NCBI RefSeq assembly: GCF_009870125.1
Contig: NC_046680.1
Location: 7,502,001 to 7,566,000 of the forward strand
Direction: 5' to 3'
Length of the DNA: 64,000 nt
DNA from: Drosophila pseudoobscura
Taxonomy: Eukaryota > Arthropoda > Insecta > Diptera > Drosophilidae
Every line of letters starts with the position of its first letter. The first letter of the stretch is position 1. Below, one piece after another: positions 26,125 to 38,400 of the stretch. The notes beneath the pieces are model-generated. The model ran no database searches. It had not been told where the DNA came from and was given only the letters and a program-made list of their open reading frames with translations. A program made the position numbers and the translations under genes.

Positions 26125-28612
26125 ATCTACCACGTGGCTACTTGAGCGCATCGAATGAGTACTTTGATCCGTCCGTCAACAGCAATACTACGAGTATGCA
26201 TGCGTGTGCCACAGACATCTCCATCGTGTGGTCACTAAGCAATGGATATGGGCACCTGGCACCGGTCTGAGGGTCTGCAAATCATTTGACGTTTGCATTC
26301 GACCCTCACGGCGAATGCTCGTCTAATGCACTGATTATTTGGCTGCACACAAGCGGAGAGTGGAGATGGAGAGTGGCGCTGGAGATGTGGAACTGGAGAC
26401 GTGGAGCTGGAGATGTGGCGCTGCCGTGGCAACCAATTTCCAGCGACTACTACGAGTATTTCCAATAATTTAGCAATCCCTCTGCTCGCCTGGGGTTGCA
26501 CACACCCCACTTGAACTTAATTGAATTGAATTGAATAGAGAATCAGGAATTGAGGATTCAAGGATTCGGCAGGGGAGCAGCTTCAAGCCTCGAGTGTGTG
26601 GCACGTTGCACTTTAAACGGAATCACCTCGTTTTTGTTTTGCCCCTGGCCTGCCTCTGGAAACAAATCAATTTATGCCTCAGCAACGTTTGAACCATTTT
26701 CGATTCGAATTCTGTTTCTGTTTTCCGATTTCTGGGCTCGGTTTCGTTTCTGATATTTCTGCCGCCTCTGTTGCTGTTTCGCTTTGTGCAATTGACGGGT
26801 CAATAATTAAGACTGGGCGCATGCCCCTTCCACTGCCACTGCCCCTGCCACTGGGTTAAAAAAACCCGATAGCTCTTTTTTTCTGTTGCTGCCAATGTGT
26901 TGCAAAGTCAATTTCCTAGTTGATTTAAGTTTCAAAGCCACTGACAAAGATGCCACGGATGAGGTGTTGCCGTTGTTCCCCGCAAACTGGATTAAATTTC
27001 GTTTAAAATGTAAATGGAGCAGGGCCCCGCCTGATAGACAGCGTTTCGGCCTGCCTTTTGGGTTGCGTGAATCATATCCAAATTGCGTTACGTTGCGTTT
27101 CGTTTCGTTCCAAAAAAGAAAAATGGAAGGAAGAGAAAAGAAAAGCCAAAGTGAAAGCGAAGGAAAACTAAACAAACACCTCATCAAAGAACATCAAAGG
27201 CCGCCAAGGACAAGAGGGGCGGAAAATCTAAAAAATACGAAAAGGAAAACAAGAAAAAGTATCGGTTTTGAGAGCCGAAGCATGAGATGCCCTGAAACGA
27301 AAATTGGTTGTGTATACGATTGATTCGATGGTTTTTCGGTAGAAAGCTGCAAGTTTTTCCAGCGAAAAATCATTTCTATGTTGCCTTTTTAAGGTTTCGA
27401 TCCACTAACAGTGGGTAGTGGAGTGGTGGAGTCTGCTATACTTCCTTTTTGTTGAGTGTCAAACATCTATTGGAAACCCTTTAATTCCCCGCAAGAAGAG
27501 TATGCAACAGCAAAGAGCAAAAGGAGCAATACAACAAAATTGAGAAAGAAAGAAAAAACATTTTATTTTGGTGCGCACAACGCAGAAAATAAAATCAAGA
27601 ATTTCACACCTTATCAATTTTTCTAGATTAACAAAACGAACAATGAAGAGGGGCTGCGAGTGGTGGATCTGTGTGGGGGGATTTCCTTTCGCGCAACCAC
27701 CATGGGAAGGCTGTGGAATTGCATCATCAACATGGGGCAAGAAGGAGGTCGACATCATCAACATCATCATCATCATCAGCAAGAACAGCAACTGTGGGAG
27801 TTGGAGAAGCAGCAGCCTTCTCTCCTGTGCCCTGTGCCCTGTGCACCGTCACCACAGTTTGTCATTAAGGAAGTCAAAAACTTCGACCCCCAAGCAGAGT
27901 TTAGAGGCGAACAAAGAGTACCGAGTGGATAGAGTGGATAGAGCGTATAGAGGGTGGCTTGAAAATACAGACAGAGAGTGAAGGAGAAAGCTAGAGATTG
28001 GTTTGGCTTTGTGTGACAGCAGTGTTGACATTTATTTTGATTTCAGTTTCGAGTGCAACTCGTAAGTGGGTGAACCTTTCGCTTCCCACACTCCCACTCT
28101 CTGAAAACGACTACTCCTCATGCTAATGTGCATCCCGGCTTAAGTCTGCGGCCCAAAACACTTTGCCGGAGAACCAGGGGAGGGTGGCCTTTTTTTTTTT
28201 GGTTGTACGTACCCTTCAGAAGTAGGCTATGACGGCTTTACAGAGAATGTCGAGGCCAGGGGAGTCGATATAGCCTTGTTCATATACATTTTTCTGCCTA
28301 TAAGAGTATCTGTCCATCTGCTTCCAAAGCTAGTTGTTTTTCTGTGGGGCTGGGACTATGTCTTCATTGTTACTGGCACTAAATTGAATTTTACTTTTGA
28401 TGTGTGCGTTTATTAATGTCTGCTGGGGTCTGGTGGAATGGTGGTAGAGCTTCGGAGTGCGAGTGGGGCTCTCAGGAGGAACAGGAGTGTAAGTCTCCTT
28501 CCCTTATTTATAGGTACATGCCTCAGGAGTTTCCCAAATAGATATTCCTTTGACTAGCGGAGAATATCCATCTCAGATCGGTGCTATCGCCTGGGCTGAA
28601 CCCAGTAGGCAA

Positions 28613-28618
28613 TCAGTC
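28613..28618 (+). promoter_or_regulatory. Possible initiator of the transporter gene
   Basis: TCAGTC matches the arthropod initiator and would give a leader of about 62 bases before the ATG at 28677. A TATAAAA at 28642-28648 lies too close to the ATG to serve as a normal TATA box unless the leader is only a few bases. The assignment is weak. Confidence 0.3.
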
Positions 28619-28676
28619 AGCTCTCGTTACGGATATAAGAGTATAAAATTTTTGGTTTTCATTTAAACTGAGGGCT

Positions 28677-30356
28677 ATGGCGGACAAGTAGGTTTTGCGA
28701 TTAATCTCAAGAATGCCCTTCTTCTGCTAACATTTTCTTTCTGTTCCCCAGCTACAATCCCTATGACAACCGTGCTGTGGAAGCCCCCATCACGTAAGAT
28801 ATGCCAGTCCCTGGAGAAACTCTTCTCATCTTCTGCCCAAACCCCCCAAACGAAAAAAAAACAGGAATACGGGGGCCTTTGTGTCGCTGCTCAAGGGCGT
28901 GATAGGAACAGGAATCCTGGCCCTGCCCCTTGCCTTCTCCTACACGGGCTGGATGTGCGGCGCCATCTTGCTGATCATCACGACGATCATGCTGATCCAT
29001 GGCATCACTCTGCTTGTGGGTGGACAGCTGCCTGGAAGCTCCACCGACTCTCCATTGATTCCACTATCATCTTTGTTTGCAGGTCATGTGCATGGTGGAG
29101 TCCGCCCGGCGGCAGAAGCAGGGCTACTGCAACTTCTCGGACACAATGGTGTTCGCCTTCGGCGAAGGACCCAAGTGGTGCAAGTACTGCGCCAAAGCCG
29201 CTGGCTTCCTGGTGGACTTAGTGCTCAGCTTCTCCCACTACGGCGTCTGCGTGGTCTATCTCGTGTTTGTGGCCGTCAACCTGAAGCAGCTGGCGGAAAA
29301 TTTCAAATTCGACGTGGACCTGCGCATCTACATAGCCATCGTGGGGCTGTGCACGATACCGCTCTTCCTCGTGCGGCACCTCAAGTACCTGGTGCCCTTC
29401 AATATTGTGGCCAACATCGTCATGTATGTGGGCTTCTTTATGATTTTTTACTACTTGTTTAGGGGCCTGCCACCCATAACGGATCGCAAGTTTTTCAACG
29501 AGCCCTCCAAGTATCCCCTCTTCTTCGGCATCGTCCTGTTTTCCGTCAGCTCTGTGGGAGTGGTAAGTCCTGCCAGCCATCCAGGCCACGCTCTGTCCTC
29601 CGACTAATCCTTATCGTAACCCTAATCTTCATCAGATGCTGGCCATTGAGGCGAAGATGGCCCAGCCGCAGAATTACATCGGCCTGTTCGGCGTCCTGAA
29701 TCTGTCCGCCGTTATGGTCGTCATCTCCTACCTGCTATTTGCCATCATGGGCTACTGGAAGTACGGACCGCTCGTTGACGGCAGTATAACCCTCAATCTG
29801 CCCACCGACGAAGTGTGAGTGCCAGGGCGAGAGCTGCCAATTAGAGAGTTCCCCCCCGACTACAGTAATCCCCTATAGAATCTCGCAGATCTCCAAGGCG
29901 CTGATCAGCCTGGCTTTGTTCCTGTCGTACCCCCTGTCCGGCTATGTCACCATCGACATCCTTGTGAACCACTACCTGAACCGCGGCGACCGGCTGAGGC
30001 ATCCGCACATTGTCGAGTACATTTGTCGGGTGTGCTTCGTGCTCCTGAGCACCGTCAATGCGGTGGCCTTCCCCAATCTGGGGCCCCTGCTGGCCTTCGT
30101 CGGCGCCCTCACCATATCGCTGCTCAATCTGGTCTTTCCCGCCTGCATCGATATGTGCCTCAACTACCACGCCCCCTACACCTACGGCAAGCTGAGGTGG
30201 CAGCTCGTCAAGAACATTCTGCTGATCATCGCTGGCCTTCTGATCCTCGGCTACTGCTGCACCCTGTCCGTTCAGGACATGATAAAGGAGTACGGCGGCA
30301 GCAAAAAATCGTTCAGCGCGAAAAACGTGCCCGTTGGAGTGCTGACCCATGAATAA
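28677..30356 (+). CDS. Proton-coupled amino acid transporter of the PAT/SLC36 family, six exons
   Basis: Exons 28677-28687, 28752-28793, 28865-29015, 29083-29562, 29636-29814 and 29879-30356 join in phase to 446 residues, normal for the family. The protein starts MADNYNPYDNRAVEAPIT, then the family's first membrane segment with LLKGVIGTGILALP. About ten more hydrophobic segments follow, ending in the final exon. It should move small amino acids with protons across the plasma or lysosomal membrane. The first coding exon is only 11 bases (ATG GCG GAC AA). It was chosen because its GTAGGT donor gives the right phase and the 64-base intron has a CTAAC branch-point word and a pyrimidine tract. The closest fly relatives are the CG8785-like PAT genes by my recollection. 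The stop codon overlaps an AATAAA. Confidence 0.92.
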
Positions 30357-30357
30357 A
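30352..30357 (+). terminator. Poly(A) signal overlapping the transporter stop codon
   Basis: The end of the gene reads CATGAATAAAG: the TAA stop at 30354-30356 sits inside the AATAAA hexamer, and a GT-rich stretch follows. If used, the 3' UTR is only about 15-25 bases. Confidence 0.65.
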
Positions 30358-31191
30358 GAATGCTTTTTGTGGTGATCGGGCGGCTTGATTACAGTGGGGG
30401 ATCGCACAGAGATTGGTCGTGTAAATAAGCTCAAAAAGAGAGCAAAGTAGAGTTTATAGAGAGGGATAGAGAGGGAGTGAGGCAGACGGAAAAACTTGGC
30501 ATGTAAATTCAATGAAATATGGCTTGCAAAAATGCCTCGCACAAGCAACGCCTCAAAATGCCAGCAATGTGGTGACCAGTGAGCCACGAGCCAGGAGGAG
30601 TCCAGGAGCAGCAGCAGCTGGAAATTCCAGGCATAACTTGTAGCAGCAACGAGACGAGAGCATATGTAAAAAAAAACGAAGCCAAGGACAGACTCACAAA
30701 GAGTTCGGCGCCAAGCATTGTACTGACCCAAAGGATACCCTCTGCTCTCCATTCCTTCTTCCTGCTACATCCTTCAGAGCAGGTCCAGTACAGCCTTGCA
30801 CTCCCCCGTCTGGAGAGGGTATTGAAAAGAATGGAAAATCTAGACCAGCCAAGTCTCTAAATTGTGTGTCCCTAAAAGTGTCCGGCGGCACATAATGCTC
30901 TCGGAGCAAGCACACACAGACGCACACACACAGAGACGGAAATCTGACTGTGTCCTTGCCATATGCAACGTCTGGCACTGTTGCCACTGCCACTGCTGCC
31001 CAATGGCCGCAAGGAATTTCACACAATTGCTAGAAAAATTGCGGAAAATTGAAAATGTGCGAGAGCGTATAAATTTTTACTGCGTCACTTGTGAATGCTA
31101 AATTGTTGTTATTTATGGGCGCCCCCAAGCCACACCCCCTACCCAAATAGAGAGCGACAGAAAGAATCATTGGAAAGCTAAGGAAATATCC
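30358..31191. other. Spacer between convergent transporter and PARP16-like genes
   Basis: About 830 bases with GA-rich patches and a CACA run and no coding frame. It must hold the 3' end of the minus-strand PARP16-like gene. No perfect AATAAA was found close to that stop. Confidence 0.5.
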
Positions 31192-32205
31192 TTATGAAAA
31201 TCGCAGCCCCATGGCTTCAAGGCCAGCGCGAAGAAAGGTGTACATCTTTCTACCATAATAGATCGTTGATGAAGCGGCCTCTAGGCCGAAGCTTTGGAAG
31301 CGACTGATCTCGGTCGCCTCTTCCTGCAGCTTGCCGTCACAGCTCCGGTCGTAGAACACTAGGTAGCCGATCTCCATGGTCTTGGGATTGCTGATAATCA
31401 CGTATCGCATGTCGTGTGTCATCTCGTTGTCCAGCAGCAGAAACTCCACGATGGCCACGTACCGAAAGGGGGAGCCGCCACTGCAGTATTCCGACAGTGC
31501 CAGAGCCTCGTCCGCATCGATGGCCAGGACCATGGGAGAGGGAAGGACTTCCCTATGAATCAGGGCATAGACCATTTCCGGCTTGCAGGCTAGGAAACCA
31601 CAGCACACGGCCCCGCGATGGTTTGCCTTCAGTGCCTCATAGACTTGGCGGCGACGGGACATTTTCCTGCCCCTTGCCACCTCAAAGACGTGGGTGGGCG
31701 AGGTCTTTGGAGTTGGGACGGCCAGGTGGTCGTACAGAAGCTCGATCTTCTCCTTGTCGATGGTCCGCAGGGTGGCTATATCGCCTTGCTCCACGAGGAC
31801 CGTGTACAGAAGCTGAACGACATGGTACTCGACCTGATAGCACCCGCTTTCGTTCACCTCCTGCAGGAGGCCCTCGAGAGGCGGCACATCAGCCACCGTG
31901 TGGCACAGCAGATCAACGTTGGGCTCCAGAAAGCGCTTGGGAAAGGAAGGAAGCAATCGCGAGTCGCGGCGATAGTTCAGAGCCGCTGCAGCAAATATAT
32001 CCCAAAGAGCCGCGCAACCCTGCAGATCCGCTTTGAGGCGAAGCTGCAACATGGCCCAGGTGCAAATGTTGTACTCCCACTCCATCCTCTGGCAGCTCGT
32101 TGGCCTCGGCCGAGGGTTAGGCTCGAAAAGGAGCGCCAGGGAGCCGGAGCCTCCCTGGTAGTGGCCGCGGCTCTTCCATCCCAATTCGAATATCTTGTGC
32201 GACAT
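31192..32205 (-). CDS. PARP16-like protein with degenerate catalytic domain, intronless
   Basis: A single 337-codon frame. Residues about 58-180 match the N-terminal helical region of PARP16: an AALNYRRDS motif (74-82), then a proline-rich turn, and AVPTP with a hydrophobic-acidic strand near 162-177. Residues about 195-290 match the ADP-ribosyltransferase fold, with YVAIVEFLL and a final strand IGYLVFYD. Known PARP16 is an ER tail-anchored mono-ADP-ribosyltransferase acting in the unfolded-protein response. Here the strand that should carry the catalytic histidine reads VCCGFLAC (200-207), and the GEGTYL-type loop with the second-position tyrosine is missing. The C terminus has no hydrophobic anchor. 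It is probably the fly PARP16 orthologue (CG15925 by recollection), likely inactive and soluble. Confidence 0.8.
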   Translation of the reverse strand: MSHKIFELGWKSRGHYQGGSGSLALLFEPNPRPRPTSCQRMEWEYNICTWAMLQLRLKADLQGCAALWDIFAAAALNYRRDSRLLPSFPKRFLEPNVDLLCHTVADVPPLEGLLQEVNESGCYQVEYHVVQLLYTVLVEQGDIATLRTIDKEKIELLYDHLAVPTPKTSPTHVFEVARGRKMSRRRQVYEALKANHRGAVCCGFLACKPEMVYALIHREVLPSPMVLAIDADEALALSEYCSGGSPFRYVAIVEFLLLDNEMTHDMRYVIISNPKTMEIGYLVFYDRSCDGKLQEEATEISRFQSFGLEAASSTIYYGRKMYTFLRAGLEAMGLRFS

Positions 32206-32230
32206 TTTGCGAGTATCTGTTGTAGATTTT

Positions 32231-32265
32231 GATCCGTGTGAAGTGCTTTTCTATGTGTCCTTATA
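32231..32265 (-). promoter_or_regulatory. Possible core promoter of the PARP16-like gene
   Basis: On the minus strand TATAA starts at 32265, and a TTCACAC initiator-like site puts the start at about 32239, 26 bases on. The leader would be about 34 bases. The initiator match is imperfect. Confidence 0.4.
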
Positions 32266-33428
32266 ATCAATCTGGGCTACTGACAATCCAATGAAGTTTG
32301 CCGCAAAGGTAGGCCTGCTGGCGGGTTGGCTGCCGGAGATTGAGTTTCACTGAGATTGTGGCATGGCAACAGTTGCCAAATGGGGTGCTTACGTGGCTTG
32401 GCTCTCGTCTGTAATTGATTAATGGAGCCTTATGTTGACTGCTGTCTGATGCCTGATGCCTGCTGTCTGCTGCCTGACGTTCAACTTATGCCACCGATTG
32501 TAGCCCGGGGGTCCAAGGATGCGGTGATTCCTGCCTTCAGTAAAACATTCCAAGAACAGCCTCTGCCTTTGTGGAATGGTCAAAGTTGCATCATTCCTAG
32601 GCAGTTAATTGGATACTTTTTCAATACTTTTATCTCCCTTTATCAACCCGCCATACCCGTCAGCCACTCTTTCGCTTGCCACCTGCACACCCCAAACACC
32701 CCAAAACAGCCTGCAACAGCCCCCTGTGGCATGCGTAATTTATTGATATACTCGCGCTAAATTATGAGTCTCCTGGGGGGCGCGAGAATAAAATAATTTT
32801 TTTTGTTTTTTCCTTCTCTTGTTTCGGGTTACGGGAATGGGAATGGGGTTCTGCTTCTGCTTCTGCTTCTGGGGCATGGTTGCAGGTGTGCTGCTGCGAG
32901 TAGGTCTGTGTGGAAATCAGTTAACCGAAAAAGTTGGCAACTTTTTTGCCTCTGCCGCTGCCGGTGCCGGTGCTCGCTGCCTGTGAAATCAAAGTTTGAG
33001 TTTATTCAAATAAACGCCGACATTAAGAGAGTTGCAACTGTTGCGTTGGTGCCGCGCCGCACTCAGCCTCCGCCGTCGCCCTCGCCTCTACCTCTGTTTC
33101 GGTCTATGCCCCAGTCTATGACTTCCACGGCGGGGCATAAATCAGAGCCAACAGCCGCAGCAAATGGAAGACGAAACTTTTTTCGTAGATAAACTTTTGA
33201 CGTCATTTAACCCTCTATTTTTGTTGAGGCGGAGGCGTGTGGGGCGTTGGGGGAGGAAATGTTATTAATATGCTCAAGTTTCCGCCTTTTTTGTGGAGAT
33301 GTCAATCGTCTCGCGAGGCGGCTGCACCTGCTAAATAATTCGTGGTACCAGCAATTGATTTGCCCCCAAGCCGGAAGAAAGCCATGGGAGTATCTTTAAA
33401 GTGGGATGGGTTCTGGGGGTTCGTTTCG

Positions 33429-33434
33429 TTTATT
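33429..33434 (-). terminator. Poly(A) signal of the first allergen-repeat gene
   Basis: AATAAA on the minus strand begins 12 bases after the TAG stop (33448-33446), giving a very short 3' UTR. Confidence 0.6.
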
Positions 33435-33445
33435 TCACAGGGAGG

Positions 33446-35476
33446 CTAGAAGCTAGCGAGGAAAAAGTACGATTTGAGCGACTCCACAATCCGTTCCACG
33501 TAGATGCCGTTGGAGTGCATCACAAAGATTAGATTACGCAGCGGCACAGAGTTCTGGAAGAGTCATTTGTAGAGTTAATTAATGGTTTTTGATGGGATAT
33601 TTGATGTTCATGTGACAAAGATATTCATTATCTAAAATCCTGGTTGAAAAAGTTTCAAATTTGGGACATATGTACATATCACCGATAGATACATTTATAA
33701 AATATCGAGCGTTTACCGACCCTTTTATTCGATATTTCATGCAGAAAACTAATAAAACGATATTTGGACATTTGAGTTTTTAATCTTTTTCCCTACAAAC
33801 ACAGTAATTTTTTATTGGGCATATCGTCGTAGGTTTGTATTTGCCTCCCGAGAAGTAATCATCAACAGCATCTGGATCAGACGATGGCTTGAGAATCAGT
33901 GTAGCGAAATCAATTATCAGAAACACGCTCTCCGCTGAATTGCCTGATAAATATATGGATGTTGGATGTTGGATTCTGGATGCTGGGGAAATGCTCTCAC
34001 ACGCAGAAAAATAAATATAAATTGCCTTGTGGCTGTCGATTTGATTTCATAAATATGTGCAGCACGTACCGCAGCTCAATTGCCAATTAGAAGAGCGCCC
34101 AGCAAGAAGGCCAGGGGAAATAAGGAGGGGACGGTAGGGCAGGGCAGAATGAGGAACGCCTGGGCACTTGAAAATTCGTGGCCAAAAAGGAAGGCCGCCC
34201 AGCATGAGGCATGCGGCATCCGCGTCAACGGAAGTTGATTTGTATACCGAATCGCATACAAAAGTTGCCCACTTTTAACCTGCACCTTTTTTCTTTGGTT
34301 TTTCCGCTTTCCTTGGGAAAAGGCAATAAGGCCAATTGTGAATTTCTCTCACGTCGCGTTGGGAAATTATTAAGAAGCCAGCCACACGGTCGACCTTCGT
34401 TTCAAATGGAATTCTTTAAACAATTTTCCACACACAAACCAAAAGAAAAAACGATGGCGAAACGGGAGCTCAGAGCAAACAAAGCGTGTCCCCAAACGTA
34501 ATACAATTACCTGACGGCGTGGGATGCGGGGGGAGGTCAGAGGTTAGCTGGGAGTGGATGCTCACCTGAAGATTGCTGAGGATTTTGGCAAACTTGGGAG
34601 TGCCGATGCTGTCGACGAGGGCCGCGAACTGCTTGTCGCTTTCGGTCTTGTCGAAGAAGGTGGCCAGTAGCTGGTCCTGCGGCAGGACGTCCAGGATGCT
34701 GTCCACCAGCCCGTGCAGGCCGTTGAGTGGCTCTCTAGTAGTGGTGCTCCCCCAATCGCTGGCTGAAGTGGTGAGAGGGAATCCACGAGTTGTCGAAAAA
34801 ACCCCACAATACATTACGTATACGCACCATTGGCAGCCGCTGAATTGGTGGGCAAGTCCAAAGACGAGGGCTTGCTGGCTTTCGCCAGCGAATCCATTAT
34901 CTTGAGCACATCCAAGCCGCTGGCATTCAGGTATCGGGTGAAGGCCAGGACCTCTGGCAGCTGCAGCATCTGGTGCTTGATGGCCACGAAGCTAGTGGAG
35001 AGGAAGGCATAGGCCCGTTGCACCTCCGCATCATGGTGGTAGTAGTGGCTGGCTATCGACTGCACTTCTCGGGCCGGGATCAGAGCCACAAAGGCACTCA
35101 GATCGATGGGCTGGGCGGCGGGGCTCTCCTCTGGCGGCTGCTCCTCTGCAGACTGCTCTTCGGACGTGGACGTGTCTTCTGAGAGCTGGCTCTGGCTTTT
35201 GTTTTTGTTGGAGAGAAATATCAGATCATCCGAAACATTCGATTGGCTACTCTCGTCCTTGTCCTCGGCCTCATCGCTGCCGGATTCGCTCAGGGTGATC
35301 AGGGCAATGGTGCTGCTGTTGTCCTCTGGCTGCCCAGTCTCCTCCACCTTGATGAGGTCCTCCACCATCACGATCTCATCGCTGTGGCCCATCGAAAGGC
35401 AGATGCTTGTGGCACAGAGGGCCATCAGCAGTAGATGTGGGCACTGGAGCAGCAGTGGTATCCGTTGCACTCTCAT
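33446..35476 (-). CDS. Secreted insect-allergen-repeat protein with acidic N-terminal insert, three exons
   Basis: Exons 35476-34828, 34762-34566 and 33553-33446 join in phase (phase 1, then phase 0) to 317 residues. A signal peptide covers about 1-30. An acidic, serine- and glutamate-rich low-complexity stretch follows at about 33-118. The rest is a helical domain of the insect allergen-related repeat (G12, PF06757) type, with the recurring pattern of leucine-rich helices, FVALIP-type and YLNASGLDVL-type segments. Such proteins are secreted, often in midgut, and their molecular role is poorly known. The second intron is about 1.0 kb (34565-33554) and the last exon is exactly 108 bases. The gene at 45556-46350 has a last exon of the same length. 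A CG4409-like cluster of related genes exists in D. melanogaster by recollection. Confidence 0.85.
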
Positions 35477-38400
35477 GTTGATGTGTGATCCACTGAACGA
35501 ACTGGGGGATTATGGCGGCTGTATTGGTCTCTTCTGGGTGCCCCTCGGTGGGGCTGCTTCTGTGTAGACTTTGGAGACTCTCGACGCAATTGCTGAGCAC
35601 TTTTTTCGAGCGTTTATTTAATTGAATCAGCAGCAAATAACACAGCAGTCTGTGTTGTGGGAATGCGGGGGTCACTCGATAAAGTTTTGAGTGTATAAAT
35701 TATTGATTTGGCTTATCTGTGGGCTTTGGCCAGGGCCAGTCCCATTCGATTAGGCCATAAAACATAGCCTCAGGCCCCAGAGCATCGTAAATTATTTGAA
35801 TGAGTATGTTTCCTGTTTGTGGGAGGAAATCTGTTCTCTCATATGCAAATCAAGGAGCACGGTACTCTTCCCCTGTGCGATGTCTCTCTGATATTCACAC
35901 TTTGACAGCTGTTGGAATGTCAGTCGGTTACTCACTGTACGAGTGCGGGTATGTGTCACTCATTCAGTCAGTCGCTCATTCAGGTCTCCTTTCCATCTCG
36001 TGCACCCTCGTATATACAGATTTATATATGTATATGTGCGCGTATACGGATGTACACAGAGTGTAGATGTGGGCTGTGATATATTCATTTGCTCATTCAG
36101 CAAGTTAAGTAGGAATAAAATTGTCAATTTTCATGTCATTATTCCATGTCGTTGTCGTCGTTTGCCGTGCGGCATTCACTTTCGCATGTGTCAACTGTGA
36201 CACTGTCGCCCCCATGCCCCCATGCCCCCATACAATATATAGTATTTGTGAGCCTGCTCAGATATGATTTATTCACTTGGTTTGATTTATTACAGCGCCC
36301 CTTTCCCCCACTCACACACACATTCTCTCTATGAGAATGTAAATTGCCTCTGCCTACAAAACCAATAATTGTATCGTTGTCAACGTCAGAAGGGGGTCTA
36401 TCCGACTGACTGTCTGTCTGTCTCGGAAGAACTTTCCTTCGTGGTTGTGGCAATTTTTTACATAAATAATTTAACTAAGCCATAAATTGATTAAAACTTT
36501 GGCCAGAACCGAGCCCCAAACCAGTGGCTTGCCACCTATCATAACGTATGACACTTGATAAATTTTTGGCGATCCCTCTCCGCGTTCTCCGCGCCGGAAC
36601 GAACCAACTTTTGAGCCGCAAAGTTCTAGCGTTGGCAGTAAACAAAAGCTGCTGGGGCGGAGGTCAGGCGGCGGCAAGTATTCCTCTGGTCGCGGACCGA
36701 AACTTATAAATTAATTTCTTGCCACACCACACAGCAAAATACTTTGGCCGGCACTTGGGGCATACGCATACCAGCAGCAGCAGCTGCCATAAAGGTGGCG
36801 CAGCAAGTGCGCTGTGGTTGCCACCGAGTTGCCTGCCTTCCAGCCTGCCTGCCACTTAATTAACTGCAGTCCGGCTGCCGGTCGTGTGCCGGGGTCCAAA
36901 GTATAGCCAAAGTATAGCAAAAGTAGAAAGCGGTACGCACCTGTGACATGGCCCAGACGTGGCTCCCCTTCGTGGCGGTTAATTTCATGCTGCCTGCCCC
37001 CGGCAGACCGTGAGTGTGTGTGTGTGGCACGTTGTTTTAAAGTGATTTGCCTGTGCCAGAGCCTTTTGTTTATGTTGCGGCATAAGAGCCTCCGCTTTAC
37101 CGCAAGTGTCAACATTTATTTCCAACTTAACACTTTTGGCGTAACATTGCGCTTAATCCGTAGCCCCCCCGCCCCACGCCCTCCGCGCCAAGAGCCAAGA
37201 ACTTGACTAATTTTGTGCAAAGTTCAGCATTAACATTACCGCAAATTAGCAAAAGTTTTTCGCACAAACAGCCGCTGCGGCAGAAAAACAAAGGAAGTAG
37301 CAAAAAAAGAAAACAGGAAAGAAAAAAAGATTTCCCCAGTAGGTATTACGACTATAAGATACTCAAGCATTTAGTTCTTTGGTACTTTCTACACTCCCGA
37401 TGATTGGAGGAAACTTTCGGAAGAGACCGTCTACGGGTATAGGATCCCTAAACTATCGACAGAGACGTAACAAAAGTAAGCTTAAGGCTTGTAGATTTTG
37501 TGATCTCGGGTTTAAAAATTGAACTTTTGGTACGAATCTGCTATATAGTTGTATTTTCAATAAGTGTTAGCACATTTCAACGAAATTTAAGCAAGCTATT
37601 TAATAAATTGCAGCTTCCACAGCAGTCTATAAGCCGGGAAATGGTGTAGATTGCCTTTTGCTATCATTTATAGAGGCTATGGATATGCTACCTTCTTTCC
37701 TCCTGTCGCATCACTTACAATCCAATATACCCATTCACTTGCCCTTTACCGTGCTCCCGAAAGGGAGAAGAAAATCGGATTTCAGAACAGGGACAGAGAA
37801 CAGTTTGAGTTGTGGCATCAGCAGACGTTGCCTGCCCCACTATCTGGTGGATGGTTCAGTGACTGCCATAAATTAACTTGTCTAAGGCCCAGTACCGGCA
37901 ACTTCTTTGCCAGATTTTGCCACTGGAGCCCCCCCCTGCCCTTCTGCCAGCACTTGGACTTGTAATCTGTTTCGCACTTAGTGTCCTCTGGCTCCCTCTC
38001 CCCATCTTTTCTTTCTTTCTACCTTGCTTTGTTTGGCTTATTTAAAGATCAATCGATATATGGGTCTATCCCACATTGACTTGTCCGTGTCAGCCGTCAA
38101 TCAGTTTCGTTCCTACCTCGAACACCCCCAACAAAAGATGTCACTAAACCATAACAGAAACAAGCAAAAACAAGCAGAAATCGTGCTGGATTCGAGAACC
38201 GAAGCACTAGATACACTAACAGATGTATGCTTCCAAGAAGTTCTTTTGCTAAAACAGGGGAATCTATCAAAAGATCTGCCATTGTACCTTCTGGAAGGGT
38301 ATAGCAACATTATGTGCCAGCGCAACCTTCAATCAATTGTGGAGCATGGTGCATGGTAGGGGCTGTGAGACTCAAGGGAGGCTGCAGGGGCTATGTGCTG

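Larger units (their letters stand above)
19546..28676. other. Non-coding stretch, no supported gene
   Basis: No credible coding frame. The longest frame (23203-23820, minus strand) is low-complexity and overlaps four other frames in a GC-rich, repeat-filled patch. The stretch includes a very AT-rich block (about 21120-21350), (GT)n runs at about 24199-24216 and 26093-26120, and a CAT-rich patch near 27750-27780. The last part before the transporter gene may hold its promoter. Confidence 0.55.
32206..33445. other. Spacer upstream of the PARP16-like gene
   Basis: About 1.2 kb, no gene seen. The overlapping open frames at 32422-32760 and 32803-33192 are low-complexity and lack family resemblance. 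It contains the PARP16-like promoter at one end and the poly(A) site of the allergen-repeat gene at the other. Confidence 0.5.

Noticed and set aside
27568-27981. Frame with a histidine run considered as the transporter's N-terminal exon
   Set aside because: The donor site would be poor. The ATG at 28677 gives a perfect phase match and a much better intron.
28445-28494. ATG followed by a strong GTAAGT donor at 28492, considered as the transporter's first exon
   Set aside because: It ends in phase 0, while the next exon needs phase 2, so the frame would break.
38024-38359. 111-codon open frame that could be a small gene
   Set aside because: The first ATG is 12 codons in, no promoter, splice or family evidence is visible, and an opposite-strand frame overlaps it.
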